From positions 2,232,001 through 2,296,000 of the forward strand of contig OZ024851.1 in NCBI GenBank assembly GCA_964017145.1: a stretch of 64,000 bases of DNA. Reading direction: 5' to 3'. Source of the stretch: Agrocybe praecox (Eukaryota; Basidiomycota; Agaricomycetes; Agaricales; Agrocybaceae). This document shows positions 62,898 through 64,000 of this stretch, piece by piece (the first letter of the stretch is position 1; each line of letters starts with the position of its first letter). The notes below the pieces were generated by a model. That model worked only from the letters and a program-made list of their open reading frames with translations. It did no database searches and was not told where the DNA came from. The position numbers and the translations under genes are program-made.

Positions 62898-64000
62898 ATG
62901 TCTGGGAATGCTCATCAACATCAATATTCAATGTTTGGGGGAGATGTGGTTGTATCTGGGGGAAGTTTCGTAAATGTAAACGGAGCCAATGGACGGAAGG
63001 GTGCGTCACTATAAGAATTTCAATCGGCTTTACCCTCATACATTTTTATGAAGCATCACTTGACATCCTGACGGATGCGGTCGCCCATACTGCGTTCCAC
63101 GACTCTGCAGCACATTTTGATGCTCCAAAATGTCACCCTAATACACGGGTTGCGGTGCTCGACGAGATCATGAGCTGGCTCCAGCGCTGTGACTCCGAAA
63201 CAAAGGACAAGTTTGTGATGTGGCTTACGGGGGCCGCAGGTGCAGGCAAATCGGCCATCGCACAGAGCTTTATTGGACTGTGCCTTCTGAAGAACCTCGT
63301 CATTGCGAGCTTTTTCTTTGGAAAATCAGATGGCAGTCGAAATCATGCAAGCGCACTCGTTGCAACACTCGCCTACCAGATCTGGCGCCTGTTCCCGGCG
63401 GTACAGAACGAAATCATCTCTGTCATTGACGCCGATCCCCTCGTTTTCACAAGAAATTTGCGACATCAATTTACTCAGCTAATCGCACAACCTCTAAACA
63501 ACATCTGCAGTGCGGGTACTTCATGGCCCCCTGGATTATATCGTGTGATTGTAATCGACGGCCTGGATGAATGTCTCAACGAGGAAACACAACAGGACAT
63601 TATACAAATCATATCCACTGCCATACGACAATTCAAACTACCCATACTATTTTTCATCGCCAGCCGACCGGAACATAATATCAATGTCGCCTTCACCTCA
63701 GAAGGAATGAGGGGACTCTTTACACGTCTATATCTAGACGACACTTACGGGGCTGATGAAGACATCTTTAAATTCCTTAAAAACAGCTTTGAGGAAATTA
63801 GGATGACCCACCCCTTCAAAACGCTGATCCCAGAGGTGTGGCCCAGTCCAGGATCGTTGAAATCCCTTGTCGAAAAAGCATCCGGACAATTTATCTTTGC
63901 GGCAACAGTCATCAGATATGTAAAATCCATTCGGCATCAACCTCATCTCCGGCTCGACAGTGTAATGAACCTCCGACCAGCTCAGGGTGACTTGCCGTTT
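62898..64000 (+). CDS. NLR copy N6: NACHT protein, 3' end outside window
   Basis: Exon 1 is 62898-63000 (FGGDVVVSGGSFVNVNG). Exon 2 starts at 63054 and is open to the window edge. Walker A GAAGAGKSAIAQ, Walker B VIVIDGLDEC and FIASRPE are intact. It shows single changes at otherwise fixed sites (AAHFDAPKC for AARFDPPKC, SFIGLC for SFIELC, TYGADEDIF for TYKPDEDIF). The C-terminal domain and tail type cannot be seen. Confidence 0.85.

Overview
This is a window of nuclear DNA from a filamentous fungus, most likely an agaricomycete basidiomycete. The reasons are dense genes split by many 50-70 nt GT-AG introns, a tandem set of NACHT NTPases of the agaric type, an F-box gene of basidiomycete type, a KHA1-like antiporter, a eukaryotic-type prolyl-tRNA synthetase and a U6 snRNA. 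All calls come from reading the sequence by eye. Exon borders were set by reading frame, splice sites and comparison between paralogues inside the window.

Left part (1-13.1 kb). Four minus-strand genes (A partial, B, D, E) and one plus-strand pseudogene (C) form a family I cannot name. They share a five-exon plan: an N-terminal exon of 61-68 codons, a constant 39-nt microexon, a 152-161 nt exon carrying a WEKWGGP-like motif, a second microexon of 22-31 nt, and a long, low-complexity, charged last exon ending in basic clusters. Intron phases 0,0,2,0 are the same wherever they can be seen. A tandem pair of intact NmrA-like, EasG-type NAD(P)-binding reductases sits between family members.

Middle part (13.1-20.8 kb) holds housekeeping genes: U6 snRNA (+), a KHA1-like K+/H+ antiporter (-) and prolyl-tRNA synthetase (-). 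The synthetase has a mitochondrial-type N-terminal extension and a second in-frame start.

Right part (21.7-64 kb) is a tandem array of six NACHT-domain NLR-like genes (N1-N6, all +). Each is preceded by the same TATA-containing flank and starts with the same short Gly/Asn/His-rich exon. Between them lie decayed minus-strand copies of a HAM1-like (DUF4449-type) gene (H1-H5), two broken copies of the mitochondrial ribosomal protein L16 gene, one F-box gene and repeated non-coding blocks. N1 has a premature stop. N2 and N3 have lost the 3' tail. N4 has a one-base frameshift before the tail. N5 has its membrane-anchor tail replaced by a repeat-rich, basic, nuclear-looking tail. N6 runs off the window. 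N1 and the displaced frame of N4 show the ancestral end: a single hydrophobic C-terminal helix.

The array looks like a birth-and-death innate-immunity locus. The NACHT core is nearly constant, while short patches of the C-terminal domain and the C-terminal tail vary. The neighbouring HAM1-like and L16 copies appear to be passengers duplicated with the NLR unit.
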